A model generated the notes under the pieces. It ran no database searches, was not told where the DNA came from, and worked only from the letters and a program-made list of their open reading frames with translations. From assembly GCA_016302015.1 (NCBI GenBank), contig JAEDOJ010000053.1:1-8544 (forward strand): a DNA stretch of 8,544 nucleotides, read 5' to 3'. Source of the stretch: Oscillospiraceae bacterium. Lineage in GTDB: Bacteria; Bacillota_A; Clostridia; Oscillospirales; Oscillospiraceae. This document shows, in pieces, positions 1 to 7,269 of this stretch. The position numbers and the translations under genes are program-made. The first letter of the stretch is position 1. Each line of letters opens with the position of its first letter.

Positions 1-620
1 GCGCAGCCGTTGTCTTCAAGGTAAAGGTGCATGAGGTTAAGGAAACCGTGATTCCCGAAATGGACGACGAGTTTGCCAAGGACGTTTCCGAGTTCGATAC
101 GCTGGCAGAGCTTCGGGCAGACGTGGAGAAGAGAATCCTCGACCAGAAGAGCGAGGGCATCAACCGTGCGTTTGAGAATGCCGCCATCGAGAAGGCGGTT
201 GCCAACATGACCGTTGAGATTCCCGCCTCCATGATCGACGAGGAAGTGGAGAAGGAGATGGAGCGTTTTGACTATCAGCTCCGTTCTCAGGGCGCTTCTC
301 TGGAGCAGTACGCAAAGATGCTGGGCGGCAGCGTGGAAGCCATGATGAACACCTTCCGTCCCGGTGCGGAGAATGCGGTAAAGACCAACGTGATGCTCAA
401 CGCCGTGGTTGACGCGGAGAACATCGAGGTCACCGAGGAAGAGTGCGAGGAAGAGTACGCAAAGCTGGCAGATTCCTACAAGATGGATCTGGAGCAGATT
501 AAGAAGATTCTGAGCGTTGAGGAGCTGCGGGGCGACCTGCAGGTGCGTAAGGCCGCCAAGCTGATTGCGGACACCGCAGTTGCCGTTCCTGAGAAGGAAG
601 AAACAAAGGAAGAGGAATAA
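1..620 (+). CDS. tig: Trigger factor, C-terminal half (5' partial)
   Basis: Ribosome-associated chaperone and peptidyl-prolyl isomerase that binds nascent chains at the tunnel exit. Only the last 205 codons are in the window: the reading frame is open from base 3 and there is no stop before TAA at 618-620, so the gene starts outside. The first residues (VVFKVKVHEVKE) match the closing strand of the FKBP-like PPIase domain. The next stretch, with DDEFAKDVSEF, is the family's typical junction into the C-terminal chaperone domain, which is rich in acidic and lysine-containing helices. The tail is very acidic and ends in EETKEEE. It lies 45 bases upstream of clpP with no terminator between them, so co-transcription with clpP and clpX is likely. 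That is the usual order in Bacillota. The ATG at 27 is internal and is not the start. Identification rests on my recognition of the family motifs. Confidence 0.95.
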   Translation, partial: AAVVFKVKVHEVKETVIPEMDDEFAKDVSEFDTLAELRADVEKRILDQKSEGINRAFENAAIEKAVANMTVEIPASMIDEEVEKEMERFDYQLRSQGASLEQYAKMLGGSVEAMMNTFRPGAENAVKTNVMLNAVVDAENIEVTEEECEEEYAKLADSYKMDLEQIKKILSVEELRGDLQVRKAAKLIADTAVAVPEKEETKEEE

Positions 621-629
621 TTATCCTCT
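611..629 (+). other. Small inverted repeat over the tig stop codon
   Basis: AGAGGA at 611-616 pairs with TCCTCT at 624-629 around the seven-base loop ATAATTA, which contains the TAA stop of tig. No T-tract follows, so this is not a rho-independent terminator. It may be a weak intercistronic hairpin or chance symmetry. No promoter that I can support is visible between tig and clpP. Confidence 0.4.
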
Positions 630-652
630 CAAAGGGTTAGAATGTTTCGAGA

Positions 653-658
653 AAGGAG
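653..658 (+). promoter_or_regulatory. clpP ribosome binding site (decides the start)
   Basis: AAGGAG lies seven bases before the ATG at 666. It falls inside the longer open frame that begins at ATG 642, and that upstream ATG has no Shine-Dalgarno sequence, so 666 is the translation start. Confidence 0.85.
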
Positions 659-665
659 CATTGCT

Positions 666-1247
666 ATGAGTTTTGTACCGTATGTTGTGGAACAGACCAG
701 CCGTGGAGAACGTTCCTATGACATTTTTTCCCGCCTGTTAAATGATCGTATTATTTTCCTTGCCGAGGAAGTTACCGACACCGTGGCCAGCCTGATCGTC
801 GCCCAGATGCTGTATCTGGAGGCGCAGGACCCGGAAAAGGACATCCAGCTTTATATCAACAGCCCCGGCGGCAGCGTCACAGCCGGCATGGCGATTTATG
901 ACACCATGCAGTATGTGAAGTGCGATGTATCCACCATCTGCATCGGCATGGCGGCTTCCATGGGCGCGTTCCTCCTGTCCTCCGGCGCAAAGGGCAAGCG
1001 TATCGCTCTTCCCAACGCCGAGGTCATGATCCACCAGCCCTCCGGCGGCGCCAAGGGTCAGGTCACCGATATCCAGATTCATGCCCAGCGGATTCTGGAC
1101 ATGAAGAAAAAGCTCAACGAAATCCTTGCCAAAAATACCGGCAAGTCCGTGGAGCAGGTGACGGCGGACTGTGAGCGTGACCACTTCCTGACGGCGCAGG
1201 AGGCCATGGATTACGGTCTGGTGGACAAAGTGATCTATCAGAGATAA
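666..1247 (+). CDS. clpP: ATP-dependent Clp protease proteolytic subunit ClpP
   Basis: Tetradecameric cytoplasmic serine peptidase that degrades proteins unfolded and threaded in by ClpX or other Clp ATPases. From the chosen start the protein is 193 residues, the normal family length, and begins [10 protein letters not shown], a typical ClpP N-terminus. The catalytic triad falls at the canonical positions: Ser98 in GMAASMGAF, His123 in MIHQPSGG and Asp172 in ERDHF. The oxyanion-hole region with NSPGGSV is present at about residues 65-71. The frame is open back to 642, but the AAGGAG at 653-658 and family length support 666. clpX begins 16 bases after the stop, so both subunits of ClpXP are made from adjacent cistrons. 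I saw no CtsR heptad or CIRCE element just upstream, although the main promoter could lie before tig, outside the window. No defect is visible. Confidence 0.98.
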   Translation: MSFVPYVVEQTSRGERSYDIFSRLLNDRIIFLAEEVTDTVASLIVAQMLYLEAQDPEKDIQLYINSPGGSVTAGMAIYDTMQYVKCDVSTICIGMAASMGAFLLSSGAKGKRIALPNAEVMIHQPSGGAKGQVTDIQIHAQRILDMKKKLNEILAKNTGKSVEQVTADCERDHFLTAQEAMDYGLVDKVIYQR

Positions 1248-1249
1248 CA

Positions 1250-1255
1250 GAGGAG
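1250..1255 (+). promoter_or_regulatory. clpX ribosome binding site serving a TTG start
   Basis: GAGGAG sits eight bases before TTG at 1264, directly after the clpP stop. It supports the non-ATG start of clpX. Confidence 0.75.
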
Positions 1256-1263
1256 AGAGTGTA

Positions 1264-2511
1264 TTGGCTGAAAAACTGATCCGTTGTTCCTTCTGTGGCA
1301 AGACGCAGGCGCAGGTACAGCGTATTCTGTCCGGGCCAAAGGCATATATCTGCAACGAGTGCGTGGAGCTGTGCAGCTCCATCTTGCAGGAAAGTATGTA
1401 TGAAGCGGCGGACTACGATAACATGGAGGCTCCCGAGCATCTGCCCACACCGAAAGAGATCAAGGAATACATGGATGGCTATATCATCGGTCAGGACGAG
1501 GCGAAGGTAGCCTTGGCTGTGGCGGTGTATAACCATTATAAGAGAATTTATTTTAACAGCTCCTCCGACGTGGAGCTGCAAAAGAGCAACATTCTCCTCA
1601 TTGGCCCCACCGGCTGCGGCAAGACCCTCTTTGCCCAGACGCTGGCCAAAATCCTGAATGTACCCTTCGCCATTGCGGACGCCACCACCCTGACCGAGGC
1701 GGGCTATGTGGGCGAGGACGTGGAAAACATTCTTCTTCGTCTGCTGCAGGCGGCGGAATTTGATGTGGAGCTTGCGGAGCGGGGCATTATCTACATCGAT
1801 GAAATGGATAAGATCGCCCGCAAGAGTGAGAACACCTCCATCACCAGAGACGTCTCCGGCGAGGGCGTCCAGCAGGCGCTGCTGAAAATCGTGGAGGGGA
1901 CGGTGGCGAATGTGCCGCCTCAGGGCGGTCGGAAGCATCCCCAGCAGGAATTCATTCAAATTGATACCAGTAATATCCTCTTCATCTGCGGCGGCGCCTT
2001 CGACGGTCTGGATAAGATCATCGAAAAGCGGCTGGATCGTTCCAGCCTGGGCTTCGGCGCCGAGCTGAAAAGTCAGAAGGATCGGGATGTGGGCAGCCTG
2101 TTTGCACAGGCCCAGCCCCATGATTTGCTGAAATTCGGTATTATTCCCGAGCTGGTGGGCAGACTGCCTGTGATGACCAGTCTGGGCAGCCTGAAAAAAG
2201 AGGATCTGGTTCGGATCCTGACGGAGCCGAAGAATGCCCTTTGCCGTCAGTACCGGAAGCTGCTGGAGCTGGATCATGTTGAACTGGACTTTGAAAAGGA
2301 AGCTCTGGAGGCGATTGCCCAGAAGGCCATTGACCGCAAGATCGGCGCAAGAGGTCTGCGGGCGGTTCTGGAAGAGGTTATGACGAAGCTTATGTATGAA
2401 ATCCCTTCTGATCCTTCCATTTCCAAGGTATTGATTACACGCAACTGCGTGGAAGAAGGCGCTGAACCGAAAATTACCCGTAACAGGAAGAATAGAGCGG
2501 CCAACGCCTGA
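1264..2511 (+). CDS. clpX: ATP-dependent Clp protease ATP-binding subunit ClpX
   Basis: Hexameric AAA+ unfoldase that recognises tagged substrates and feeds them to ClpP. It is 415 residues, close to the usual length. An N-terminal zinc-binding domain has Cys8, Cys11, Cys30 and Cys33 (CSFC...CNEC). The AAA+ core has Walker A GPTGCGKT at 114-121, pore-1 loop GYVG at 147-150, Walker B with IIYIDE at 175-180, the RKH loop at 223-225 and the sensor-2 region GARGLR at 361-366. The ClpP-docking loop reads LGF at 262-264, where many ClpX proteins have IGF. Translation starts at TTG: the first in-frame ATG downstream (about residue 45) would delete the whole zinc domain, and a good SD precedes the TTG. 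It is followed by a terminator, so it probably ends the tig-clpP-clpX transcript. In Bacillus subtilis lonB would come next, but it is absent here. Confidence 0.98.
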   Translation: MAEKLIRCSFCGKTQAQVQRILSGPKAYICNECVELCSSILQESMYEAADYDNMEAPEHLPTPKEIKEYMDGYIIGQDEAKVALAVAVYNHYKRIYFNSSSDVELQKSNILLIGPTGCGKTLFAQTLAKILNVPFAIADATTLTEAGYVGEDVENILLRLLQAAEFDVELAERGIIYIDEMDKIARKSENTSITRDVSGEGVQQALLKIVEGTVANVPPQGGRKHPQQEFIQIDTSNILFICGGAFDGLDKIIEKRLDRSSLGFGAELKSQKDRDVGSLFAQAQPHDLLKFGIIPELVGRLPVMTSLGSLKKEDLVRILTEPKNALCRQYRKLLELDHVELDFEKEALEAIAQKAIDRKIGARGLRAVLEEVMTKLMYEIPSDPSISKVLITRNCVEEGAEPKITRNRKNRAANA

Positions 2512-2521
2512 AAATAGAGTT

Positions 2522-2553
2522 GAGGGGGAGCATTTTTGTGCCCCCTCTTCTTT
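2522..2553 (+). terminator. Rho-independent terminator after clpX
   Basis: GAGGGGG at 2522-2528 pairs with CCCCCTC at 2541-2547, with some further pairing inside the stem and a T-rich loop (ATTTTT). The tail 2548-2553 is TTCTTT, a modest U-tract, so termination may be incomplete. It lies 10 bases after the clpX stop and would separate the clp transcript from lon. Confidence 0.8.
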
Positions 2554-2558
2554 GCTAA

Positions 2559-2600
2559 GGAAGCTCTGAATAATCCGCTGCTGATTTGTTCAGAGATTCC
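2559..2600 (+). repeat. 42-nt imperfect palindrome in the lon leader
   Basis: The outer arms are GGAA (2559-2562) with TTCC (2597-2600). Next, after one G/A mismatch, CTCTGAA (2564-2570) pairs perfectly with TTCAGAG (2589-2595). After a small asymmetric bulge, AATC (2572-2575) pairs with GATT (2583-2586), leaving the loop CGCTGCT. There is no following T-tract. The size and symmetry resemble a dispersed palindromic repeat, a MITE-like remnant or an operator. Only one copy is in this window, so the class cannot be decided. A -10-like AATAAT lies in the left arm (2569-2574), but without a convincing -35 box. Confidence 0.65.
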
Positions 2601-2604
2601 CTAC

Positions 2605-2624
2605 CTGCAGGCTTCGGCCTGCGG
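2605..2624 (+). promoter_or_regulatory. UUCG-capped hairpin directly upstream of the lon SD
   Basis: GCAGGC (2607-2612) and GCCTGC (2617-2622) form a perfect stem capped by TTCG, a very stable tetraloop in RNA. A T-G wobble and a C-G pair extend it to 2605 and 2624. The Shine-Dalgarno sequence begins at the very next base. It is not a terminator because purines rather than a T-tract follow. A role in mRNA stability or in lon translation is inferred. Confidence 0.6.
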
Positions 2625-2631
2625 AAAGGAG
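2625..2631 (+). promoter_or_regulatory. lon ribosome binding site (decides the start)
   Basis: AAAGGAG lies six bases before ATG at 2638. AAGG at 2626-2629 can pair weakly with CCTT at 2634-2637, a four-pair stem that would partly hide the site. Confidence 0.85.
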
Positions 2632-2637
2632 ACCCTT

Positions 2638-5058
2638 ATGAACGAAATTATTCTCTCTGAACGAATGCCTGTTCTGGCCCTTCGGGGGCTGACGGTATTC
2701 CCACAGAATACCATGCACTTCGATGTGGGCAGGGAAAAGTCTGTTCGCGCGCTGGACAAAGCCATGTCCACGGATCAGCGGATTTTCCTCCTGACCCAGA
2801 GAGATATTCTGGATGATGATCCGGATTTTCCTGACCTCTATTCCGTGGGCACGGTGGCTCATGTGCGTCAGGTGCTGAAAATTCCCGGAGACTCCGTGAG
2901 AGTGCTTGTTTATGGCGAGTACCGTGCCAAGGTGACGGACGTGATTCAGTCCTCGCCCTACCTCTGCGCCAGAGTGGAATCTCTGCAGGATTTGGAATAT
3001 TCCACAGGGGCGGCTCGCCTGGAGGCTCTGAAGCGGCAGGCCGCTCAGTTGTTTGACGAATTTGTGGATCTGTCTCAGCGTCCCGTTCAGGACATTCTGC
3101 TGAAGATCATGGCTGCCAGCGAGCCGGGGGTGATTGCCGACCTGATGGCGCAGGTTTCCACCTTTGGATACGCCGATAAAATGCGGGTGCTGGAGCAGCT
3201 CCATCCCGTTCGCCGTCTGGAGATCACCATTAAACTCCTTGCCAGAGAGCTGGAGGTGCTGCGGCTGGAAAACCAGCTTCAGGACAAGACCCAGCAGAAT
3301 ATCGACAAGGGACAGCGGGACTATTATCTCCGGGAACAGATGAAGGTCATTCGCAGCGAGCTGGGGGAAAGTGATGAAGAGGCGGAGCTGGAGGAATACC
3401 GGCAGAAATTCGCCAGACTGAAGCTGCCCAGGGAGACGGAAGAGAAGTTTGAGAAGGAAATTCAACGCCTTGCCAAGCAGCCCTTCGGCTCCTCCGAGGC
3501 TTCCGTGATCCGGAATTATCTGGACTGTGCGCTGGAATTGCCGTGGAACAAACGCACGAAGGAGCGGGTGGACGTGGCTGCCGCCCGAAAGATTCTGGAC
3601 GAGGATCATTTTGGCCTGGACAAGGTCAAGGAGCGTATCCTTGAAATTCTGGCGGTCAAGCAGCTTGCACCGGAAATGCCGGGACAGATCATCTGTCTGG
3701 TAGGCCCTCCGGGTGTGGGCAAGACCTCCATTGCCACCAGCATTGCCCGGGCGCTGAATCGGAAGCTGGCCAGAATTTCTCTGGGCGGGATTCACGATGA
3801 GGCGGAAATCCGTGGACACCGGAAAACCTATATCGGCGCCATGCCCGGACGGATTCTGGACGCTCTTCGTCAGGCAGGCTCCATGAATCCTCTCCTCCTG
3901 CTGGACGAAATCGACAAGCTGGGCAGCGACTACCGGGGAGACCCCTCCGCGGCGCTGCTGGAGGTTTTGGATGGGGAGCAGAACAGCACCTTCCGGGATA
4001 ATTATCTGGAAGTGCCTGTGGATCTCAGCGAGTGTATGTTTATCACCACCGCCAATACCACGGATACCATTCCCCGGCCTCTGCTGGATCGGATGGAGGT
4101 CATTGAGCTCGGCTCCTATACGGACGAGGAAAAACTGATGATCGCAAAGAATTACCTCCTGCCCAAGCAGTTGAAGAAGCACGGCATGAAGAAAACCCAG
4201 GTTCGTGTATCCGATGACGCCATTCGGGAGATGATTCATTGCTATACCAGAGAATCCGGCGTGAGAAATCTGGAGCGGCAGTTTGCAAACCTGTGCAGAA
4301 AAGCCGCCATGCGCTTCGTCTCTGAGCCTGAAACCAAGCGGATTGCCGTTACCGGCAAGAATCTGGAAGACCTGCTGGGCCCCAGAAAGATCGTCCCGGA
4401 AAAGCTGGCTTCCAGCGATACGGTGGGTCTGGTTACCGGCCTTGCATGGACTTCCGTGGGAGGCGAGACGCTGGAGGTGGAATGTAACGTGGTAGAGGGC
4501 AGCGGCAAGCTGAACCTGACCGGCAATCTGGGGGACGTGATGAAGGAATCCGTTCAGGCCGCCATGAGCTATATCCGTTCCCGGGCGGAGCGGCTGAATA
4601 TCCCGGCTGATTTCTATAAAACCAAGGATATTCATGTCCATTTCCCCGAGGGCGCAGTGCCCAAGGACGGCCCCTCTGCGGGTATTACCGTCTGTACCGC
4701 CATGGTTTCGGCCCTCACCGGCGCCCCTGTCCGTCGGGATATCGCCATGACCGGCGAGATCTCCATCCGGGGCCGGGTTCTTCCCATCGGCGGTCTGAAG
4801 GAAAAGACCATGGCCGCCCTGCGCCATGGGGTCAAGACGGTGATCATCCCCAAGGATAACGAAAAGGATCTGGAGGAGATCGACCAGACGGTGCGAAAGG
4901 CTCTGACCTTCCTCGTGGTTGACCATGTGGATGCGGTCATTGACGCGGCGCTGGTATTTCCCGTTGCGGAGCCTGAAAATATGAAAACAAAGAGTACAAA
5001 AACGGCGATGCCGGTTCCTCATGACCAGCCAAAGCCGAAGACGGGGATTCGCCAATGA
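2638..5058 (+). CDS. lon: ATP-dependent protease Lon (LonA type)
   Basis: Cytoplasmic hexameric AAA+ serine protease that degrades misfolded and regulatory proteins in one polypeptide. It has 806 residues, typical of LonA. The first 200 or so residues form the substrate-binding LAN domain ([12 protein letters not shown] near the start). A charged helical and coiled-coil stretch follows at about 230-310. The ATPase has Walker A GPPGVGKT at 356-363 and Walker B with LLDEID around Asp423 and Glu424. The peptidase domain carries the Ser-Lys dyad: Ser680 in PKDGPSAG and Lys723 in GGLKEK. The final 30 or so residues are a Lys/Pro/Thr-rich tail (ending TGIRQ) that looks disordered. The frame is open from about 2536, but AAAGGAG at 2625-2631 and the conserved N-terminus fix ATG 2638. 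The stop overlaps the engB start in ATGA. The clpX terminator and leader hairpins suggest separate expression from clpX, although no strong promoter is evident. None of its codons is TTA, CTA or TCA. Confidence 0.98.
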   Translation: MNEIILSERMPVLALRGLTVFPQNTMHFDVGREKSVRALDKAMSTDQRIFLLTQRDILDDDPDFPDLYSVGTVAHVRQVLKIPGDSVRVLVYGEYRAKVTDVIQSSPYLCARVESLQDLEYSTGAARLEALKRQAAQLFDEFVDLSQRPVQDILLKIMAASEPGVIADLMAQVSTFGYADKMRVLEQLHPVRRLEITIKLLARELEVLRLENQLQDKTQQNIDKGQRDYYLREQMKVIRSELGESDEEAELEEYRQKFARLKLPRETEEKFEKEIQRLAKQPFGSSEASVIRNYLDCALELPWNKRTKERVDVAAARKILDEDHFGLDKVKERILEILAVKQLAPEMPGQIICLVGPPGVGKTSIATSIARALNRKLARISLGGIHDEAEIRGHRKTYIGAMPGRILDALRQAGSMNPLLLLDEIDKLGSDYRGDPSAALLEVLDGEQNSTFRDNYLEVPVDLSECMFITTANTTDTIPRPLLDRMEVIELGSYTDEEKLMIAKNYLLPKQLKKHGMKKTQVRVSDDAIREMIHCYTRESGVRNLERQFANLCRKAAMRFVSEPETKRIAVTGKNLEDLLGPRKIVPEKLASSDTVGLVTGLAWTSVGGETLEVECNVVEGSGKLNLTGNLGDVMKESVQAAMSYIRSRAERLNIPADFYKTKDIHVHFPEGAVPKDGPSAGITVCTAMVSALTGAPVRRDIAMTGEISIRGRVLPIGGLKEKTMAALRHGVKTVIIPKDNEKDLEEIDQTVRKALTFLVVDHVDAVIDAALVFPVAEPENMKTKSTKTAMPVPHDQPKPKTGIRQ

Positions 5059-5639
5059 ACTTACAGAAGGTTGAATTTGTAAAATCCGCTGCCCGGCCTA
5101 ACGACTTTCTTCGGGACGGCCTGCCGCAGATCGCCTTCTCCGGCAAGTCCAACGTGGGAAAGTCCTCGGTGCTGAACTGCGTCCTTCAACGGAAAAATTT
5201 TGCCAGAGTGGGACAGAAGCCGGGAAAAACCATCCATATCAACTTTTTCCGGGTGGACGGAAAGGCGCATTTTGTGGATTTGCCGGGTTACGGCTATGCA
5301 CAGGTGGCGGCCTCCGAGAAGGAACGCTGGGGCAGACTGATGGAGTCCTATTTTGCGGAGCCGGAGATGATTGCCCTGGGCGTGATGATCGTGGATGCCC
5401 GTCATGCCCCCACAAAGCTGGACTGTGTGATGGCAGACCTGTTCAAAAGCACCGGCCGCCCCTTTGTGGTGGTTGCCAATAAGCTGGACAAGCTGAAAAA
5501 AAGCGAGGTTGCCCCGAATATGCAGCGAATCCGGGAGGATCTGAAGCTGGAGGAGACGGTGAAACTGATTCCCTTCTCTGCGGAAAAGGGTACCGGCAGG
5601 GGAGAGCTTGTGGCAGAGATCCTCCACGCTGTGGAATAG
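5055..5639 (+). CDS. engB: Ribosome biogenesis GTP-binding protein EngB/YsxC/YihA
   Basis: Small TRAFAC-class GTPase needed for late 50S ribosomal subunit assembly, essential in several bacteria. It is 194 residues, the usual length. The G1 P-loop is GKSNVGKS at 30-37. G2 lies around the conserved QKPGKT (54-59), G3 is DLPG at 75-78 within DLPGYGYA, G4 is NKLD at 142-145, and G5 is SAEKG at 175-179. All motifs are intact. Its ATG overlaps the lon stop by four bases (ATGA) and only a weak G-rich stretch precedes it, so translation is probably coupled to lon by terminating ribosomes. The lon-engB (lonA-ysxC) pairing is conserved in Bacillota. Transcription probably ends at the hairpin 5642-5669 right after its stop. 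Names in use are engB, ysxC and yihA. Confidence 0.97.
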   Translation: MNLQKVEFVKSAARPNDFLRDGLPQIAFSGKSNVGKSSVLNCVLQRKNFARVGQKPGKTIHINFFRVDGKAHFVDLPGYGYAQVAASEKERWGRLMESYFAEPEMIALGVMIVDARHAPTKLDCVMADLFKSTGRPFVVVANKLDKLKKSEVAPNMQRIREDLKLEETVKLIPFSAEKGTGRGELVAEILHAVE

Positions 5640-5641
5640 AA

Positions 5642-5669
5642 AGGACGTGGTTCGTTTGAACCACGTCCT
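5642..5669. terminator. Shared bidirectional terminator between engB and cbiO
   Basis: AGGACGTGGTT (5642-5652) and AACCACGTCCT (5659-5669) form a perfect 11-bp stem around the loop CGTTTG. On the plus strand it begins two bases after the engB stop and is followed by ATTTA. On the minus strand the stem is followed by TTTCT. Both T-tracts are short, so efficiency is uncertain. Two bases of the cbiO stop codon (5668-5670) lie within the stem. Confidence 0.8.
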
Positions 5670-6396
5670 ATTTACGCTTGGGAACACCCGCCAGGCAGAA
5701 GGGAAGCTCCAGATTGTTTTCCTCTAAAAGCTCCCTGTCCCGGAGAATTTGATCGGCGGGGCCGTCGGCAATGATTTCGCCCTTCCCCAGCAGCAGTACC
5801 CGGTCACAGGTTTCCAAAACTAGATCCAGATCGTGGGTCGCAATCAGCTTGGTCACAGGCATCTGGTTCAGCGTGTTGATTAACCGGCGGCGATTTTTGG
5901 GGTCTAAAGCCGTGGACGGCTCGTCCATCAGCATGGCCTTCGGCTCCATGGCCAAAATGGTTCCGATGGCGGCCATCCGCTTTTCTCCGCCGGAAAGCCG
6001 GTGGTTGTGGCGGTGAAGCAAATGCTCCATGGAAAAGCTTTTCAGAATCGCTTCCGCTCTTTTCTCCGCTTCCTCCCGGGAAACGCCGTAATTCATCGGC
6101 CCGAAGATCATGTCCTCCATCACCGTGGGCATGAACATCTGATTATCGGAATCCTGAAGCACATAGCCCACAGACCGGCGGATGGCGGAAAGGGTATTCT
6201 TCCCCAGGGCAGTTCCGTCTATGGTAATGGTTCCCTCACAGGAAATCAGACCCAGAGCCGCTTTCATCAGGGTGGACTTTCCTGCGCCGTTGGCACCGAT
6301 CAGTCCAACCTGCTCCCCTTCCTGAATGAGAAAGCTGACATTCTGAAGCACGGGGAGATCCCCATAGGAAAATGAAACCTGATCAAATTGTATCAT
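5668..6396 (-). CDS. cbiO: ECF cobalt/nickel transporter ATPase (CbiO/EcfA)
   Basis: Cytoplasmic ABC ATPase that powers metal-ion uptake by binding the CbiQ coupling protein. It has 242 residues. Walker A is GANGAGKST at 34-42, the Q-loop glutamine is Gln81 (VLQDSDNQMF, the form typical of EcfA/CbiO ATPases), the signature is LSGGEKR at 134-140, Walker B is AMLMDEP at 154-160 with catalytic Glu159, and the switch His is His188 (ATHD). Only one ATPase gene is present, as in dedicated group I ECF systems where it forms a homodimer, rather than the EcfA1-EcfA2 pair of shared systems. The start ATG at 6396 follows AAGGAGGT, which overlaps the cbiQ stop region, so it is the last cistron of the operon. 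Co versus Ni specificity cannot be read from the ATPase. Confidence 0.93.
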   Translation of the reverse strand: MIQFDQVSFSYGDLPVLQNVSFLIQEGEQVGLIGANGAGKSTLMKAALGLISCEGTITIDGTALGKNTLSAIRRSVGYVLQDSDNQMFMPTVMEDMIFGPMNYGVSREEAEKRAEAILKSFSMEHLLHRHNHRLSGGEKRMAAIGTILAMEPKAMLMDEPSTALDPKNRRRLINTLNQMPVTKLIATHDLDLVLETCDRVLLLGKGEIIADGPADQILRDRELLEENNLELPFCLAGVPKRK

Positions 6397-6400
6397 GCGT

Positions 6401-6408
6401 ACCTCCTT
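6401..6408 (-). promoter_or_regulatory. cbiO ribosome binding site overlapping the cbiQ stop
   Basis: On the minus strand AAGGAGGT precedes the cbiO ATG by four bases and shares its first two bases with the cbiQ TAA stop (6407-6409). This indicates tight co-translation of the two subunits. Confidence 0.8.
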
Positions 6409-7207
6409 ATGTCAGCAGTCCGCCCAGAAGGGCGGGAATATTCAGCAACCGTCCTGCCAATAACACGGAAACCCAGAGCAACGTATAAATCCAGGAATAT
6501 TTTGAGGGAGTTCTGCCCTGTGCATAATAAAACTCCCCATGAAAGCCCCGCAGCTCCATGCTCTCATATAAAGCGGCAGCCCGATCCATGGAGCGGAGCA
6601 ATAATTGCCCTAAAAAGGATCCCCAGGCAGATATATGGATTCCTTTCTGCCCCGGCGCCCGGAGATGGTAGGCCTCCGTCATAATAGCGACCTCTTCCAG
6701 CAGGACAGAGATATAACGGTAGGTCAGAAGCAGAAGGGAGGTAAGGATTTTTGGGGAATGGATTTTGCGAAGAGCGGCGCAGATGGATTCGATGGGGGTC
6801 GTTGCGATCAGCAGGAAGGAAGCCATGAGACTGAAAATGCCCTTCATCATCAGGGTAAGCATGGAGATTACGCCGCCGCTGATGGAAAGATTTCCCACCG
6901 TCATGAGGATTTCCCGATCAAAAAGCGGATTCAGTAAACCCACGGCGCAGACGAAGGGCATCACGAGCCGCAGCTTGTGAAAACAGGTGCGAATGGGAAT
7001 CAATGCAAGCTGGAACCCGATCATCGGGTAGAGAACCATGAAAAGAAGGCCGAAAATGTCATATTTGGAAAAGGAAACGGTAATTACGATATATGCTACA
7101 GTCAAAAAGAGCTTTGCCCCGGCGCTGAGCCGATGAACAAAGGAATCCTGAGACGCAAGCTCGTCTATGGCCTGCAATTCCAGGCAGGCTTTTTCCGCTT
7201 GATTCAT
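6407..7207 (-). CDS. cbiQ: ECF cobalt/nickel transporter transmembrane protein (CbiQ/EcfT)
   Basis: Integral membrane coupling protein that links the CbiO ATPase dimer to the substrate-binding CbiM component. It has 266 residues. Hydrophobic segments are visible at about 31-45, 52-70, 81-93, 110-136 and 240-262. A long cytoplasmic helical region between them carries the two ATPase-coupling motifs of the family: AYHLRAPG around 179-186 and the ESMELRGF stretch at 215-222, the Ala-Arg-Gly type signatures. The start ATG at 7207 has a perfect AGGAGG six bases upstream. It is the middle cistron: it begins 68 bases after the cbiM stop, with a strong hairpin in that gap, and it stops just before the cbiO start. 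No defect is seen. The call rests on the motifs plus neighbours on both sides; the transported metal is not identifiable from this subunit. Confidence 0.92.
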   Translation of the reverse strand: MNQAEKACLELQAIDELASQDSFVHRLSAGAKLFLTVAYIVITVSFSKYDIFGLLFMVLYPMIGFQLALIPIRTCFHKLRLVMPFVCAVGLLNPLFDREILMTVGNLSISGGVISMLTLMMKGIFSLMASFLLIATTPIESICAALRKIHSPKILTSLLLLTYRYISVLLEEVAIMTEAYHLRAPGQKGIHISAWGSFLGQLLLRSMDRAAALYESMELRGFHGEFYYAQGRTPSKYSWIYTLLWVSVLLAGRLLNIPALLGGLLT

Positions 7208-7213
7208 TTCGCA

Positions 7214-7219
7214 CCTCCT
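7214..7219 (-). promoter_or_regulatory. cbiQ ribosome binding site
   Basis: On the minus strand a perfect AGGAGG, within AAGGAGGTG, lies six bases before the ATG at 7207. It is the strongest SD in the operon and is placed after the intercistronic hairpin. Confidence 0.85.
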
Positions 7220-7240
7220 TTTTCAAATCATACAGCAAGG

Positions 7241-7269
7241 GCGGCAAACTCTCTGATGGAGTTTGCCGC
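7241..7269 (-). other. Intercistronic hairpin between cbiM and cbiQ
   Basis: GCGGCAAACTC (7241-7251) and GAGTTTGCCGC (7259-7269) form a perfect 11-bp stem around a seven-base loop, starting only six bases after the cbiM stop. In the direction of transcription it is followed by a mixed sequence, not a T-tract, so it is not a standard terminator. By analogy it may protect the upstream mRNA 3' end or set the subunit ratio; this is inference. Confidence 0.7.

Noticed and set aside
621..652. CtsR or CIRCE heat-shock operator before clpP
   Set aside because: No GGTCAAA-like heptads and no TTAGCACTC/GAGTGCTAA repeat found here or before lon.
642..665. Upstream ATG start for ClpP
   Set aside because: No SD precedes it, the real SD lies within it, and family length and N-terminus fit ATG 666.
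1114..2277. 387-codon open frame on the minus strand opposite clpX, and a 214-codon one opposite clpP (738-1382)
   Set aside because: Both are in register with the sense genes, have no proper ribosome binding site or family motifs, and arise from the same codon bias.
2536..2574. Possible lon promoter with AATAAT (2569-2574) as -10
   Set aside because: No acceptable -35 at 16-18 bases (TCTTCT is poor), so I do not report it as a feature.
2536..2637. 34-residue N-terminal extension of Lon
   Set aside because: It begins inside the clpX terminator loop and runs through two hairpins and the SD. The conserved Lon N-terminus begins at ATG 2638.
2590..5055. 821-codon open frame on the minus strand opposite lon
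   Set aside because: It is exactly in register with lon and needs a TTG start. Its product lacks any recognisable domain, and it is explained by the absence of TTA, CTA and TCA codons in lon.
5061..5687. 208-codon open frame on the minus strand opposite engB
   Set aside because: Shadow of engB in register. It runs through the convergent terminator and shows no recognisable protein features.
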